A stretch of DNA of 43,340 nt from an uncultured Oscillospiraceae bacterium (GCA_900540295.1 UQFM01000007.1:1-43340), one strand, 5' to 3'; shown: positions 31,958 through 39,254, counted from the first letter of the stretch. The notes: a model not told the origin generated them from the sequence alone. A program made the numbers and translations.

Positions 31958-32644
31958 ATGAAAAAGCTTAAAAAGTTCCTGATTATTTTCGGCGTACTTG
32001 TGCTGTGCGGCGCACTGCTGTTCGGTACAGTAAACGGTATTGTCATCGGCAAATCAAAGCCGTACATCCTGTCCGAAGCGGACTGCGCCGCGCTCGAAGA
32101 TGTGGACTGCATTTTGGTTTTGGGCTGTGCGGTTTGGAACAATGAAACCTTAAGTCCGATGCTCCGTGACCGCGTTACCACAGGACTTACCCTCTATGAA
32201 AGCGGTGTTTCCGAAAAGCTGTTGATGAGCGGCGACCACGGACGGGAAAACTATGACGAGGTCAACCACATGAAGCAGTTTTTCGTGGAGGCGGGCGTTA
32301 ACCCTGATGTTGTATTTTTAGACCATGCGGGATTTTCCACCTATGAATCCATGTACCGCGCACGTGACATTTTCGGCGCGAAAAAGATTGTCATTGTGAC
32401 ACAGGGCTATCATTTGTACCGTGCTGTATATATTGCCCGTGCGTTAGGTCTCGACGCATACGGCGTGGCTTCGGATTTGCAGGACTATGCGCTGTATACG
32501 AACGTGCGCAATGCGGTTCGGGAATCTTTGGCACGCATCAAGGATTTCGGAATTTGCCTTGTAAAGCCCGAACCGACCTACCTCGGCGAACCGATTCCCA
32601 TCAGCGGGTCGGCGTCGCTTTCCGACGATAAGGAGTATGTATAA
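31958..32644 (+). CDS. SanA/YdcF-like (DUF218) membrane protein
   Basis: This protein has 228 residues from ATG 31958 with GAGGG upstream, two bases after the manA stop. It has one N-terminal helix (about 7-27). The DUF218 core shows VDCILVLGCAVWNNETLSP, LLMSGDHG, YESMYRARDIFG and IVTQGYHLYRAVYIARALG. SanA proteins act at the cell envelope (vancomycin sensitivity at high temperature in E. coli); the precise reaction is not known. It is co-transcribed with manA and an MFS gene. Confidence 0.9.
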   Translation: MKKLKKFLIIFGVLVLCGALLFGTVNGIVIGKSKPYILSEADCAALEDVDCILVLGCAVWNNETLSPMLRDRVTTGLTLYESGVSEKLLMSGDHGRENYDEVNHMKQFFVEAGVNPDVVFLDHAGFSTYESMYRARDIFGAKKIVIVTQGYHLYRAVYIARALGLDAYGVASDLQDYALYTNVRNAVRESLARIKDFGICLVKPEPTYLGEPIPISGSASLSDDKEYV

Positions 32645-32647
32645 ACC

Positions 32648-33871
32648 ATGCAGAGAACCTATAAAGGTACAACCGTCGCCTGCTACATCGGTTATTTTGT
32701 GCAGGCAATCATCAACAATCTCTCCCCGATTTTATTTATCGTTTACCGACAGCAACTCGGTGTTTCCTTAAACGCCATCGGCAGTTTAATTCTGATTAAC
32801 TTTCTGTCGCAAACCGTTGTCGATATTCTTTCCGTAAAAGTCGTGGACCGCATCGGCTATAAGAAAATTATTTTGGCTTCACACGCCTTTGCGTTTGCGG
32901 GCTTGGTCTGTTTATTTGTCCTGCCGCGCAGCGGACTGCCGCCGTTCGGTGCGTTAGTGCTTGCAACGGTAATTTCTGCGCTCGGCAGCGGTATGATTGA
33001 AGTGACCATCAGTCCGATTGTGGACGCCATTCCGAGTGACCGCAAGGAAGCGGATATGAGCCTTTTGCATTCGTTCTACTGTTGGGGGCAAATGGTTGTC
33101 GTCGCACTGTCTACACTGCTCATCAAGCTCATCGGTGAACAGTATTGGTATATCCTGCCGCTGTTATGGTCTCTGATTCCGCTCGGCAATCTGGTGAACT
33201 TTTCCACACTTCCCTTTCCGAAAACCTTGCAGGAAGATGAAAAAATTCCGATTCGCAAATTACTGACCTCGAAAAACTTTATCATTGCCATGGTGCTGAT
33301 GCTGTGTGCGGGCGCATCGGAGCTTGCCATGTCGCAGTGGTCTTCCTTTTTTGCGGAAACGGGCTTGCAGGTATCCAAATTTATGGGCGACTTATTGGGT
33401 CCTTGCCTGTTTGCAGTCTTTATGGGCTGCGGCAGACTGCTGTTCGGCATTTACGGACATAAAATCAATTTGAAAAAGGCAATGCTTGCCTGCGCTGTAC
33501 TTTGTATCGGCTGTTATTTGACCACCGCGATTGCAAAAACGCCTCTGCTTTCCCTCTTCGGCTGTGCGCTGACGGGCTTCTCGGTCAGCCTGTTTTGGCC
33601 GGGAACATTCAGTTTGGTATCACAGGCGTATCCGAACGGCGGCGCGGCGATGTTCGGGATTCTTGCCATTCTCGGCGATATCGGCTGTTCGCTCGGTCCG
33701 TCGATTATCAGTTATATTTCCACTGCCGCGGCGACGGTAAATCCCGCCCTTACGGAAGGCGGCGCACTGAAAATCGGGTTGTCTTTCGGCGCGGTTTTCC
33801 CGATACTCGCCATTGTCGGACTGCTTTTAATGAAAACACCGAAAAAGCAGTTGACAACCCCCAAAAATTAG
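32648..33871 (+). CDS. MFS transporter
   Basis: This 407-residue protein has about twelve membrane helices. The loop between helices 2 and 3 has VVDRIGYKKIILASHAF, the MFS A-motif variant. The mid-protein cytoplasmic loop carries KTLQEDEKIPIRKLLTSKN. It resembles uncharacterised sugar-type MFS proteins of Clostridia; the substrate cannot be told. It starts three bases after the previous stop. Its last codons contain the -35 box of the ribU promoter. Confidence 0.87.
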   Translation: MQRTYKGTTVACYIGYFVQAIINNLSPILFIVYRQQLGVSLNAIGSLILINFLSQTVVDILSVKVVDRIGYKKIILASHAFAFAGLVCLFVLPRSGLPPFGALVLATVISALGSGMIEVTISPIVDAIPSDRKEADMSLLHSFYCWGQMVVVALSTLLIKLIGEQYWYILPLLWSLIPLGNLVNFSTLPFPKTLQEDEKIPIRKLLTSKNFIIAMVLMLCAGASELAMSQWSSFFAETGLQVSKFMGDLLGPCLFAVFMGCGRLLFGIYGHKINLKKAMLACAVLCIGCYLTTAIAKTPLLSLFGCALTGFSVSLFWPGTFSLVSQAYPNGGAAMFGILAILGDIGCSLGPSIISYISTAAATVNPALTEGGALKIGLSFGAVFPILAIVGLLLMKTPKKQLTTPKN

Positions 33872-33879
33872 CATATACT
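33851..33879 (+). promoter_or_regulatory. Sigma-A promoter of the ribU riboswitch transcript
   Basis: TTGACA (33851-33856), a 17-base spacer and TATACT (33874-33879). The -35 box lies inside the last codons of the MFS gene. Transcription should start near 33886, just ahead of the FMN aptamer. Confidence 0.82.
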
Positions 33880-33900
33880 ATTGTTACAAATGAATCGCTG

Positions 33901-34013
33901 TCTTCAAGGCGGGGTGCAATTCCCCACCGGTGGTTAAAGTCCACAAGCTCACGCTGATTGGGTGCAATTCCCAAACCGACGGTACAGTCCGGATGAAAGA
34001 AGATGTATGTGTC
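33901..34013 (+). ncRNA. FMN riboswitch (RFN element)
   Basis: The conserved blocks of the RFN aptamer are all present in order: GGGTGCAATTCCCCACCGG (33912 onward), GTGGTTAAAGTCCACAAGC, ATTGGGTGCAATTCCCAAAC, CGACGGTACAGTCCGGATG and GAAAGAAGA. It binds flavin mononucleotide and, with the terminator at 34026-34056, switches off the riboflavin transporter gene ribU when flavin is plentiful. Confidence 0.97.
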
Positions 34014-34025
34014 AGTACACCTGCG

Positions 34026-34056
34026 CCTCGTAAGAATTGCTCTTACGGGGTTTTTT
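34026..34056 (+). terminator. Riboswitch expression-platform terminator
   Basis: CCTCGTAAG (34026-34034) pairs with CTTACGGGG (34042-34050) around a seven-base loop and six T follow (34051-34056). It lies 12 bases after the FMN aptamer and before ribU. Confidence 0.88.
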
Positions 34057-34106
34057 GTTTGACAGCCGCATTTGCAAAATCTATTTTTGAAAGGCTCTGA
34101 ACAAAC

Positions 34107-34727
34107 ATGAACGAACCGAAAACCAAATCCGCAAAGAAACCGTTTTCCCGCGAGAAAATCCGCAAGTTGACTGTAACCGCTATTCTCGGCGCGGTCGCCG
34201 CCGTTTTGATGTTTTTGCAGTTCAGCGTCCCCGTGATGCCGGGCTTCATTAAAATGGATGTTGCCAATTTCCCTGCGCTGATTGCCTCGTTTGCGCTCGG
34301 TCCTGTCAGCGGTGTCGGCGTATGCCTGATTAAAAATCTTTTGAACCTGTTTACCACCTCAACAGGCGGCGTCGGCGAGCTTTCCGACTTTATTCTCGGC
34401 TGTATGATGGTCATTCCTGCAGGACTCATCTACAAGCATAAAAAGACAAGAGGCGGCGCACTGCTCGGTTCTTTGGTCGGCGCGGTTTGCATGGCGGGCT
34501 TCAGTCTGCTGACAAATTACTACATCACCTACCCTGTTTATACCAATTTCATGCCGATGGAACAGATTATTTCGGCATATCAGCTGATTTTGCCGAGTGT
34601 AGACTCCCTTTGGAAGGCGCTTCTGATTTTCAATGTGCCTTTTACATTTGTAAAAGGGCTGTTATGTGCCGTAATCGCATTTGTGATTTACAAACCGCTT
34701 TCCCCGATTATTAAAGGAAAAGTATAA
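34107..34727 (+). CDS. ribU: Riboflavin ECF transporter S component RibU
   Basis: This 206-residue protein has about six helices, preceded by a basic cytoplasmic start (KTKSAKKPFSREKIRK). RibU hallmarks are MPGFIKMDVANFPALIASFA, GPVSGVGVCLIKNLLN and TTSTGGVGELSDF. It binds riboflavin and works with the shared ECF energising module (EcfA/A'/T), which is encoded elsewhere. An FMN riboswitch controls it directly. No riboflavin synthesis gene is nearby, so the organism may depend on imported vitamin. Confidence 0.96.
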   Translation: MNEPKTKSAKKPFSREKIRKLTVTAILGAVAAVLMFLQFSVPVMPGFIKMDVANFPALIASFALGPVSGVGVCLIKNLLNLFTTSTGGVGELSDFILGCMMVIPAGLIYKHKKTRGGALLGSLVGAVCMAGFSLLTNYYITYPVYTNFMPMEQIISAYQLILPSVDSLWKALLIFNVPFTFVKGLLCAVIAFVIYKPLSPIIKGKV

Positions 34728-34769
34728 TCGGATGAACTCTAATTAAAAAATCAGCAAAGAATTTAGAAA

Positions 34770-34808
34770 AATCTTCTGTTCTCGCATTGACAACAGAAGA
34801 TTTTTTTC
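34770..34808 (+). terminator. Rho-independent terminator of ribU
   Basis: AATCTTCTGTT (34770-34780) pairs with AACAGAAGATT (34792-34802) and a T-run follows to 34807. The loop and descending arm also hold the -35 box of the next tRNA promoter. Confidence 0.85.
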
Positions 34809-34815
34809 TTATAAT
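34787..34815 (+). promoter_or_regulatory. Consensus sigma-A promoter of tRNA-Leu, overlapping the ribU terminator
   Basis: TTGACA (34787-34792), exactly 17 bases, and TATAAT (34810-34815). The -35 box spans the loop and first base of the descending arm of the ribU terminator, and the spacer contains its T-run. Confidence 0.88.
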
Positions 34816-34837
34816 ATATCGCAGACAATCTGAAAAC

Positions 34838-34924
34838 GCCGCTGTGGCGAAATCGGCAGACGCAAGGGACTTAAAATCCCTCGGTGGCAACACCGTACCG
34901 GTTCAAGTCCGGTCAGCGGCACCA
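34838..34924 (+). tRNA. tRNA-Leu (anticodon UAA)
   Basis: The acceptor arms GCCGCTG/CAGCGGC, a class II long variable arm (CGGTGGCAACACCG) and an anticodon stem AGGGA/TCCCT with loop CTTAAAA give anticodon TAA at 34872-34874, reading UUA. The T-loop GTTCAAGTCC is standard and CCA is encoded at 34922-34924. Confidence 0.97.
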
Positions 34925-34967
34925 AAAAGCGATAGGTTTCAACAATAATGAAACTTGTCGCTTTTTA
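34924..34967 (+). terminator. Terminator of tRNA-Leu(UAA)
   Basis: AAAAAGCGA...GGTTTCA pairs with TGAAAC...TCGCTTTTT around an AT loop and ends in a five-T run. It starts at the last base of the tRNA. Confidence 0.8.
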
Positions 34968-35044
34968 TTGTTCTTTTGTGGATTGATTGTAGCAAGGCAG
35001 AGTCTCATAATCACGACTGCTTTATTGTATGAGGAGATTTTGTA

Positions 35045-35623
35045 ATGATATTTCAAGACAATGTAATCAAGGAATATTTAAAAAACGAAAAAGCCCCAAA
35101 ACGTACAGTCGACGAAACCGCCGGGAAAGCCGAGCGGCACTTTGGTTTTGTAAAAAATGATTTCAGGATGGACACATTGGAGATAAAAAAAGTAGACAAA
35201 GACACAGACTTGGCGGATAAACTAATCTGTTTTGTTGAAAATTTCTCATGGGAAGATGTAAAAGAACATATATCGGGAATTCTTCGGACGTGGGCTTTTA
35301 CTGATTGGGAAACTCCGTTTGCCGCAATTGTAAATCATCAAATTGTTGGAATGATTTTTGTCATGAAAACAGATTATTATCCGTTGCCCGAAATATATCC
35401 ATGGGTATCAGGTATCTTTGTGGCAGAGGATTATCGCGGACACAGGATTAGTGAGAAGCTGATTGGTTTTGCTAATGCATATGCAAAAGAAAATGGTTTT
35501 GACAGAACATATATTCCGTCAGAACATGTAGGGTTGTATGAAAAATACGGATATTATTATCTGAAGGATATTGTTAATTACGGTAACGGGAAAGATAGAC
35601 TGTATGTCAAAGAAATAAAATAA
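35045..35623 (+). CDS. GNAT family N-acetyltransferase
   Basis: This 192-residue protein has GAGGAG eight bases before the ATG. The C-terminal half is a GNAT core with a beta strand WVSGIFVAEDYRGHRISEKLIG, helix FANAYAKENGF and YEKYGYYYLKDIVNYGNGK. The acetyl-CoA loop, normally RGxGxG, reads RGHRIS, so the glycines are partly lost; binding may still occur. The first 45 residues form a helical extension (KAPKRTVDETAGKAERHFGF). The acceptor is unknown. Confidence 0.75.
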   Translation: MIFQDNVIKEYLKNEKAPKRTVDETAGKAERHFGFVKNDFRMDTLEIKKVDKDTDLADKLICFVENFSWEDVKEHISGILRTWAFTDWETPFAAIVNHQIVGMIFVMKTDYYPLPEIYPWVSGIFVAEDYRGHRISEKLIGFANAYAKENGFDRTYIPSEHVGLYEKYGYYYLKDIVNYGNGKDRLYVKEIK

Positions 35624-35768
35624 TAACGATGGTTCAACTCTCTGCCGAAAGCGCAGAAAGAAAAGAATCGGTGGCTTTGCGAATGCAAAGCATTGAATAA
35701 AGCGGAAAAATGTGATACCATTCTTTTGAATTGATACGGATTGACGAAAGTGAACGGAGAACCAGCAA

Positions 35769-36461
35769 ATGTCTGAAGAATTTTTGATACATCCGATTGC
35801 ACATATTCATACGGATTTTCCCGAAAAATTCGGAATTCCGCGGCAAAGCGGGATTGTGGAAGAATTGCAGGCAACCGTGATTTTTGAACCCGAATACCGA
35901 ACCGCCGATGCGGTACGGGGCTTGGAACAATATTCGCACATTTGGCTGTTGTGGCGGTTTTCGGAATGTGCCGACAAGCCCTTTTCCCCGACGGTGCGTC
36001 CGCCGCGCTTGGGCGGCAACACACGCATGGGCGTATTCGCCACGCGTTCGCCGTTCCGCCCGAATTCTATCGGACTTTCCTGCGTACGGTTGGAGAAAAT
36101 CGACTTTGAAACATCGGATACACCTATTTTACACATTGCGGGCGCAGATTTAATGGACGGCACGCCGATTTTGGATGTAAAACCGTATCTCCCCTACGCA
36201 GACAGCTTCCCGAATGCTTCGGGCGGTTTTGCTTTGCAATCCAAAGCGGATATTTTAAAGGTGGATTTTCCGCACGAGCTGCTAAAAAAAATCCCCGAAG
36301 AAAAACAGCAGGCACTTCTGCGGGTTTTGGCGCAGGACCCGCGTCCAGCCTATCAAACAGACGCACAACGTGTATACGGTTTTTCGTTTGCGGAGTACAC
36401 AATCAAATTCACCGTACACGAAGAAACAGTAACCGTGACAGACGTACATCCCGCCATATGA
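35769..36461 (+). CDS. trmO: tRNA (N6-threonylcarbamoyladenosine37-N6)-methyltransferase TrmO
   Basis: This 230-residue protein of the UPF0066/TsaA family shows IPRQSGIVEELQATVIFEP, GLEQYSHIWLLWRF, the cofactor loop GVFATRSPFRPNSIGLS and DGTPILDVKPYLPY, all hallmarks. It methylates t6A37 in tRNA-Thr using S-adenosylmethionine. The N-terminus starts normally (PIAHIHTDFP). GGAG lies nine bases before the ATG. A terminator follows at 36472. Confidence 0.93.
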   Translation: MSEEFLIHPIAHIHTDFPEKFGIPRQSGIVEELQATVIFEPEYRTADAVRGLEQYSHIWLLWRFSECADKPFSPTVRPPRLGGNTRMGVFATRSPFRPNSIGLSCVRLEKIDFETSDTPILHIAGADLMDGTPILDVKPYLPYADSFPNASGGFALQSKADILKVDFPHELLKKIPEEKQQALLRVLAQDPRPAYQTDAQRVYGFSFAEYTIKFTVHEETVTVTDVHPAI

Positions 36462-36471
36462 CTATACAAAA

Positions 36472-36511
36472 CGCACAGAAAAGCTAAACTTTCCTGTGCG
36501 TTCATTTTTAG
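36472..36511 (+). terminator. Terminator of trmO
   Basis: ACGCACAG (36472-36479) pairs with CTGTGCGT (36494-36501), extended inwards by AAAG/CTTT, followed by a T-rich tract. Confidence 0.82.
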
Positions 36512-36536
36512 ATATTATATTTATGGTCTATTGGCA

Positions 36537-36788
36537 TCAACCGTGCAAGCCGCGCTCCTGCCGATCCATATCCTCTACAACAATATCATAAATCTCGCCG
36601 AGCGTTGCGCAATATTCCAACACCTTCCACGGTTCGTTAGTGTGGTAATGGATTTTAATCAAATCCTCGTCGCCGACAGCCAATAAACAATCGCCTTTAA
36701 AGTGCTCTGTAAAATAGTCGTGGATGACATCTTCGTCTAAATCCTCGCCCTCAATCAGAAGCTGTGTATCATATCTGAATTCCAACAT
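36537..36788 (-). CDS. Stand-alone FakA/YloV C-terminal-type domain protein
   Basis: This 83-residue protein resembles a piece of the C-terminal domain of YloV/FakA (DAK-like fatty acid kinase): FRYDTQLLIEGEDLDEDVIH, GDCLLAVGDEDLIKIHYHTN and WKVLEYCATLGEIYDIVVED. In full-length proteins this region follows the kinase domain and includes the HTN motif seen here. Small free-standing versions are annotated as kinase to dihydroxyacetone kinase. No kinase domain is nearby. It has its own promoter at 36822-36850. Function unknown; interaction with fatty-acid binding DegV or FakB-like partners is a guess. Confidence 0.75.
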   Translation of the reverse strand: MLEFRYDTQLLIEGEDLDEDVIHDYFTEHFKGDCLLAVGDEDLIKIHYHTNEPWKVLEYCATLGEIYDIVVEDMDRQERGLHG

Positions 36789-36821
36789 TTTTATAGCCCT
36801 TTCTGTCTTTATGTTATTTAT

Positions 36822-36850
36822 AGAATACCATATTTTTCGAAAATATACAA
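36822..36850 (-). promoter_or_regulatory. Promoter of the FakA-domain gene
   Basis: On the minus strand TTGTAT (36845-36850), a 17-base spacer and TATTCT (36822-36827), 34 bases before the start codon. Confidence 0.6.
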
Positions 36851-36890
36851 GTAACTCCTTTTCAAAAAAATCGGTTTTGTTGCGTCAAAA

Positions 36891-36939
36891 CATAAAATAT
36901 GGTAAAATAAGTACAAGGCTTATTTTACCATATTTTATG
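36891..36939. repeat. Perfect 21-bp inverted repeat, seven-base loop
   Basis: Arms 36891-36911 and 36919-36939 are perfect reverse complements, each with core TATGGTAAAATAAG. It lies 120 bases ahead of the NYN-LOTUS gene. A possible promoter (TTGCGT 36880, 17 bases, TAAAAT 36903) would place its -10 box inside the left arm. It could be an operator, a transcript hairpin or a small mobile palindrome. Confidence 0.85.
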
Positions 36940-36943
36940 ACCC

Positions 36944-37018
36944 TTTGGCTCTGCCTAACGGCAAGCCGCCAAAGACGGACGGATTTTACCATAACAACGC
37001 TTCGCGTTTATGGTAAAA
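36944..37018. repeat. Two further inverted repeats sharing the TTTTACCATA core
   Basis: TTTGGC (36944-36949) and GCCAAA (36968-36973) enclose a smaller TGCC/GGCA hairpin. TTTTACCATAA (36984-36994) pairs with TTATGGTAAAA (37008-37018) around a loop with ACGC/GCGT. The second repeat reuses the core of the 21-bp arms at 36891-36939, so the core TTTTACCATA or its complement occurs four times within 130 bases. Confidence 0.8.
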
Positions 37019-37058
37019 CGAATACATAAAATTCAAACAACAACCGAAAGGAAATAAA

Positions 37059-37970
37059 ATGAATACAGAAAATTTGAATATTGCGCTGTTAATTGATTCC
37101 GACAACATTGCACCGAAATATGTGGAAACCATTTTTGACGAATTAAAAACCGTCGGCACGGTGACGGTGAAACGCATTTACGGGGACTGGACGCTGGAGC
37201 AGGCAAAAAGCTGGAAAGCGCTTTTACCCGAATACGCGCTGATGCCGATGCAGCAGTATGCATACACTTCCCGCAAGAATTCCACCGACTCCGCGATGAT
37301 TATCGACGCAATGGATATTCTCTATTTAAACGCGGTAGATGTATTTTGCCTTGCGTCCAGTGACAGCGATTTTACACGTCTTGCGGCAAGACTGCGGGAA
37401 TCGGGCAAGCAAGTCATCGGCATGGGTGAAAGCAAAACTCCCAAGGCATTTGTCAGCGCATGTGATTCTTTCCGTTATTTGGATGTGTTAAGCGGCGAGG
37501 CGGACGCAGAACCGTCTGCGGTCACTAGCATCACCCCGCGCAAAGAAATCGAACAGGAAATTCTTTCCATGCTTTCGCAAAAAGAGGCGGGTGCAAAAAT
37601 TCAAATCAGCGTGGTAAAAGAAGCGTTACAGCGCAAGTACTCCGATTTTGACGAGCGCAACTACGGATTTTCAAAATTTTCGGGATTTTTAAAATCCTTT
37701 AACACCTTTAAAGTTTTACCCGACGGTGACCGCCATACATTAAGCGTTTGCTTGCAGTATTCTGCGCACAAAGCCGAAATTGAGGCATATGTGCTGTCGC
37801 TTTTGCAGAAAAGCCGTACGCATCGGCTCAACATCGGTGAAATCAATTCTAAAATCACAGAACGGTTTAAGGACTTCTCCGTAAAATCGCTCGGCTATAA
37901 GCAAATCAAACTGTTTTTGTCCGACATAGACGGCGTGGAAATTGTAAACTGTGATTTGATTTTGAAGTAA
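37059..37970 (+). CDS. NYN-domain protein with two LOTUS/OST-HTH domains
   Basis: This 303-residue protein starts at ATG 37059 after AAAGGA. Residues 1-145 are a NYN (LabA/DUF88) domain of the PIN-like nuclease fold, with acidic residues Asp13 and Asp15 (LIDSDNI), Asp77 (NSTDSAM) and Asp102/Asp104 (SSDSDF) that could bind metal. Two LOTUS/OST-HTH-like domains follow: about 162-230 (VVKEALQRKYSDFDERNYG) and 238-303 (INSKITERFKDFSVKSLGYK). LOTUS domains bind RNA, including G-quadruplex RNA in eukaryotes. The likely role is RNA cleavage or handling in the cytoplasm. The upstream leader is full of inverted repeats. Confidence 0.88.
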   Translation: MNTENLNIALLIDSDNIAPKYVETIFDELKTVGTVTVKRIYGDWTLEQAKSWKALLPEYALMPMQQYAYTSRKNSTDSAMIIDAMDILYLNAVDVFCLASSDSDFTRLAARLRESGKQVIGMGESKTPKAFVSACDSFRYLDVLSGEADAEPSAVTSITPRKEIEQEILSMLSQKEAGAKIQISVVKEALQRKYSDFDERNYGFSKFSGFLKSFNTFKVLPDGDRHTLSVCLQYSAHKAEIEAYVLSLLQKSRTHRLNIGEINSKITERFKDFSVKSLGYKQIKLFLSDIDGVEIVNCDLILK

Positions 37971-38090
37971 AATTCAGTTGCAGACAAAGCCTTTTGAAAG
38001 TGACCTCCGTCCACGAGCAACACACCGCCGAGATGCGCTGTAAAATTCGTTTACAGTACGTTCTTTTGTTCTGTATAAAGAATAAAAATC

Positions 38091-38122
38091 AAAAAAGGTA
38101 ATGCAAAAGCATTACCTTTTTT
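38091..38122. terminator. Symmetric bidirectional terminator
   Basis: A 14-bp perfect stem (38091-38104 with 38109-38122) carries an A-run on the left and a T-run on the right. It terminates the NYN-LOTUS gene on the plus strand and tRNA-Leu(CAG) on the minus strand. The 120 bases before it hold no gene. Confidence 0.9.
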
Positions 38123-38208
38123 GGTGCGGATAAGAGGACTTGAACCTCCACCGAGTTGCCCCGACTAGAACCTGAATCTAGCGCGTCTGCCGATTCCGCC
38201 ATATCCGC
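38122..38208 (-). tRNA. tRNA-Leu (anticodon CAG)
   Basis: On the minus strand acceptor arms GCGGATA/TATCCGC, a long variable arm, anticodon stem CTAGA/TCTAG with loop TTCAGGT gives anticodon CAG (38172-38174), reading CUG. T-loop GTTCAAGTCC is standard and CCA is encoded at 38122-38124. Confidence 0.96.
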
Positions 38209-38314
38209 ATATACACTCTCTAAATTTTACACGGCGAGAGAAAACCGAGGCGGAGCAAAGTGCTTAACCCGCAAACAACGTTCCGTATTGAATTCCTTCG
38301 CAGAACGCTCCAAT

Positions 38315-38343
38315 ATAATAGCACGATTGCTTTATATTGTCAA
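38315..38343 (-). promoter_or_regulatory. Sigma-A promoter of tRNA-Leu(CAG)
   Basis: On the minus strand TTGACA (38338-38343), a 17-base spacer and TATTAT (38315-38320), about 100 bases before the tRNA. The rest of the gap 38209-38520 shows no gene or clear repeat. Confidence 0.82.
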
Positions 38344-38520
38344 TCCGTTTTTTTATTTTTTTGATTTCCGCGTCAGAATTTTATGTAAAACAGTTTTTTA
38401 ACCTGTACAGAAGCCAACCGCAGACACGGCAATCACGCCTGTATCCGAGGCGCAAGCATAATGCGCGCTTTATCCTTAGCTTGTCTGTGTCAGCTATTCT
38501 GCCAATCCTCAAAGTTTTGT

Positions 38521-38985
38521 TTACTGCTCACACTTATTGCATTTTCCTGTAATAACTTCTATTTTGATTTGCCACACGGCAGTGCGTGCAAGACTGTGCG
38601 CCGTTTCCTGTGCAAAATTCGACATATTGGTCGGAGTATGCCGTTCACACAAAAGCCGAAGTGCCTCTGTTTTTTCCTGCACATCGATAACTTCTGATAC
38701 AGTGCCGCGTATGATTGCGGATTCATATTCGGTTGTAAAGGCATTCGGCATACGGCGCGTATCACCGACACAGGCAAGACAAACCTGCGGATTTGCCCGC
38801 AGACAGATAAGCTTCTCGCCCTTTGCGGCACAGTGGAAATAGATTACATCCCCTGCACGTACAATCGAAATCGGTACACAATACGGATTATGCTGCATAT
38901 CTGTCATGGACAGCACCGCGTATTCGCATCTGTCCGCCACAGAAAGTGCAAATGCTTTTGACATCTCCCTGTCTTTTCTGCGCAT
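38521..38985 (-). CDS. NimA-like pyridoxamine 5'-phosphate oxidase family protein
   Basis: This 154-residue split-barrel flavoprotein-like protein has the Nim signature start MRRKDREM, then YAVLSMTDMQHNPYCVPISI, IYFHCAAKGEKLICLRANPQ and FTTEYESAIIRGTVSEV. Members bind FMN and some reduce 5-nitroimidazole drugs, but many chromosomal relatives are not resistance genes, so resistance should not be assumed. AAGGCGG precedes the ATG. Confidence 0.9.
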   Translation of the reverse strand: MRRKDREMSKAFALSVADRCEYAVLSMTDMQHNPYCVPISIVRAGDVIYFHCAAKGEKLICLRANPQVCLACVGDTRRMPNAFTTEYESAIIRGTVSEVIDVQEKTEALRLLCERHTPTNMSNFAQETAHSLARTAVWQIKIEVITGKCNKCEQ

Positions 38986-39177
38986 ATATTCGCCGCCTTT
39001 CTACGTACACAGTCGGTTAAATCCGAATAAAGATATGCGTCTGTGCGATTACCCTTTTCCGTTTTTTTATGACCGAGGGAACAATCTACGCTTGAATAAA
39101 GTTTACCACACTATGTAGAAAGATACAATATCTTATTGCTTTTCGTCGCGTTGGGTTCACACAAAACGTATAACTAA

Positions 39178-39235
39178 GCGCACACATCCGAACACAAATC
39201 GCGGTGCAATTCAGGGCGTGTACGTACGTGTGCGC
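39178..39235. repeat. Inverted repeat with long loop
   Basis: GCGCACAC (39178-39185) and GTGTGCGC (39228-39235) are reverse complements separated by 42 bases; CGTACGTACG-like sequence borders the right arm. It lies in the gene-free gap 38986-39254 downstream of the XRE gene. The gap holds no other clear signal. Confidence 0.4.
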
Positions 39236-39254
39236 TATATCAACCAAACAATTT

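Noticed and set aside
33502..33957. 151-residue plus frame across the end of the MFS gene and the FMN riboswitch
   Set aside because: It overlaps the MFS frame and enters the conserved aptamer; no ribosome site.
35673..35691. GCTTTGC/GCAAAGC hairpin between the GNAT gene and trmO
   Set aside because: A seven-base stem without T-run; too weak to call a terminator or regulatory element.
35578..36163. Minus-strand frames opposite trmO (148 and 118 residues)
   Set aside because: Antisense shadows of a well-conserved gene.
36891..37018. CRISPR array
   Set aside because: The repeated cores are arranged as inverted pairs, not as direct repeats with regular unique spacers, and no cas gene is present.
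38521..38985. Metronidazole resistance gene
   Set aside because: NimA-like sequence alone does not show resistance; many chromosomal relatives have none, so only the family is called.
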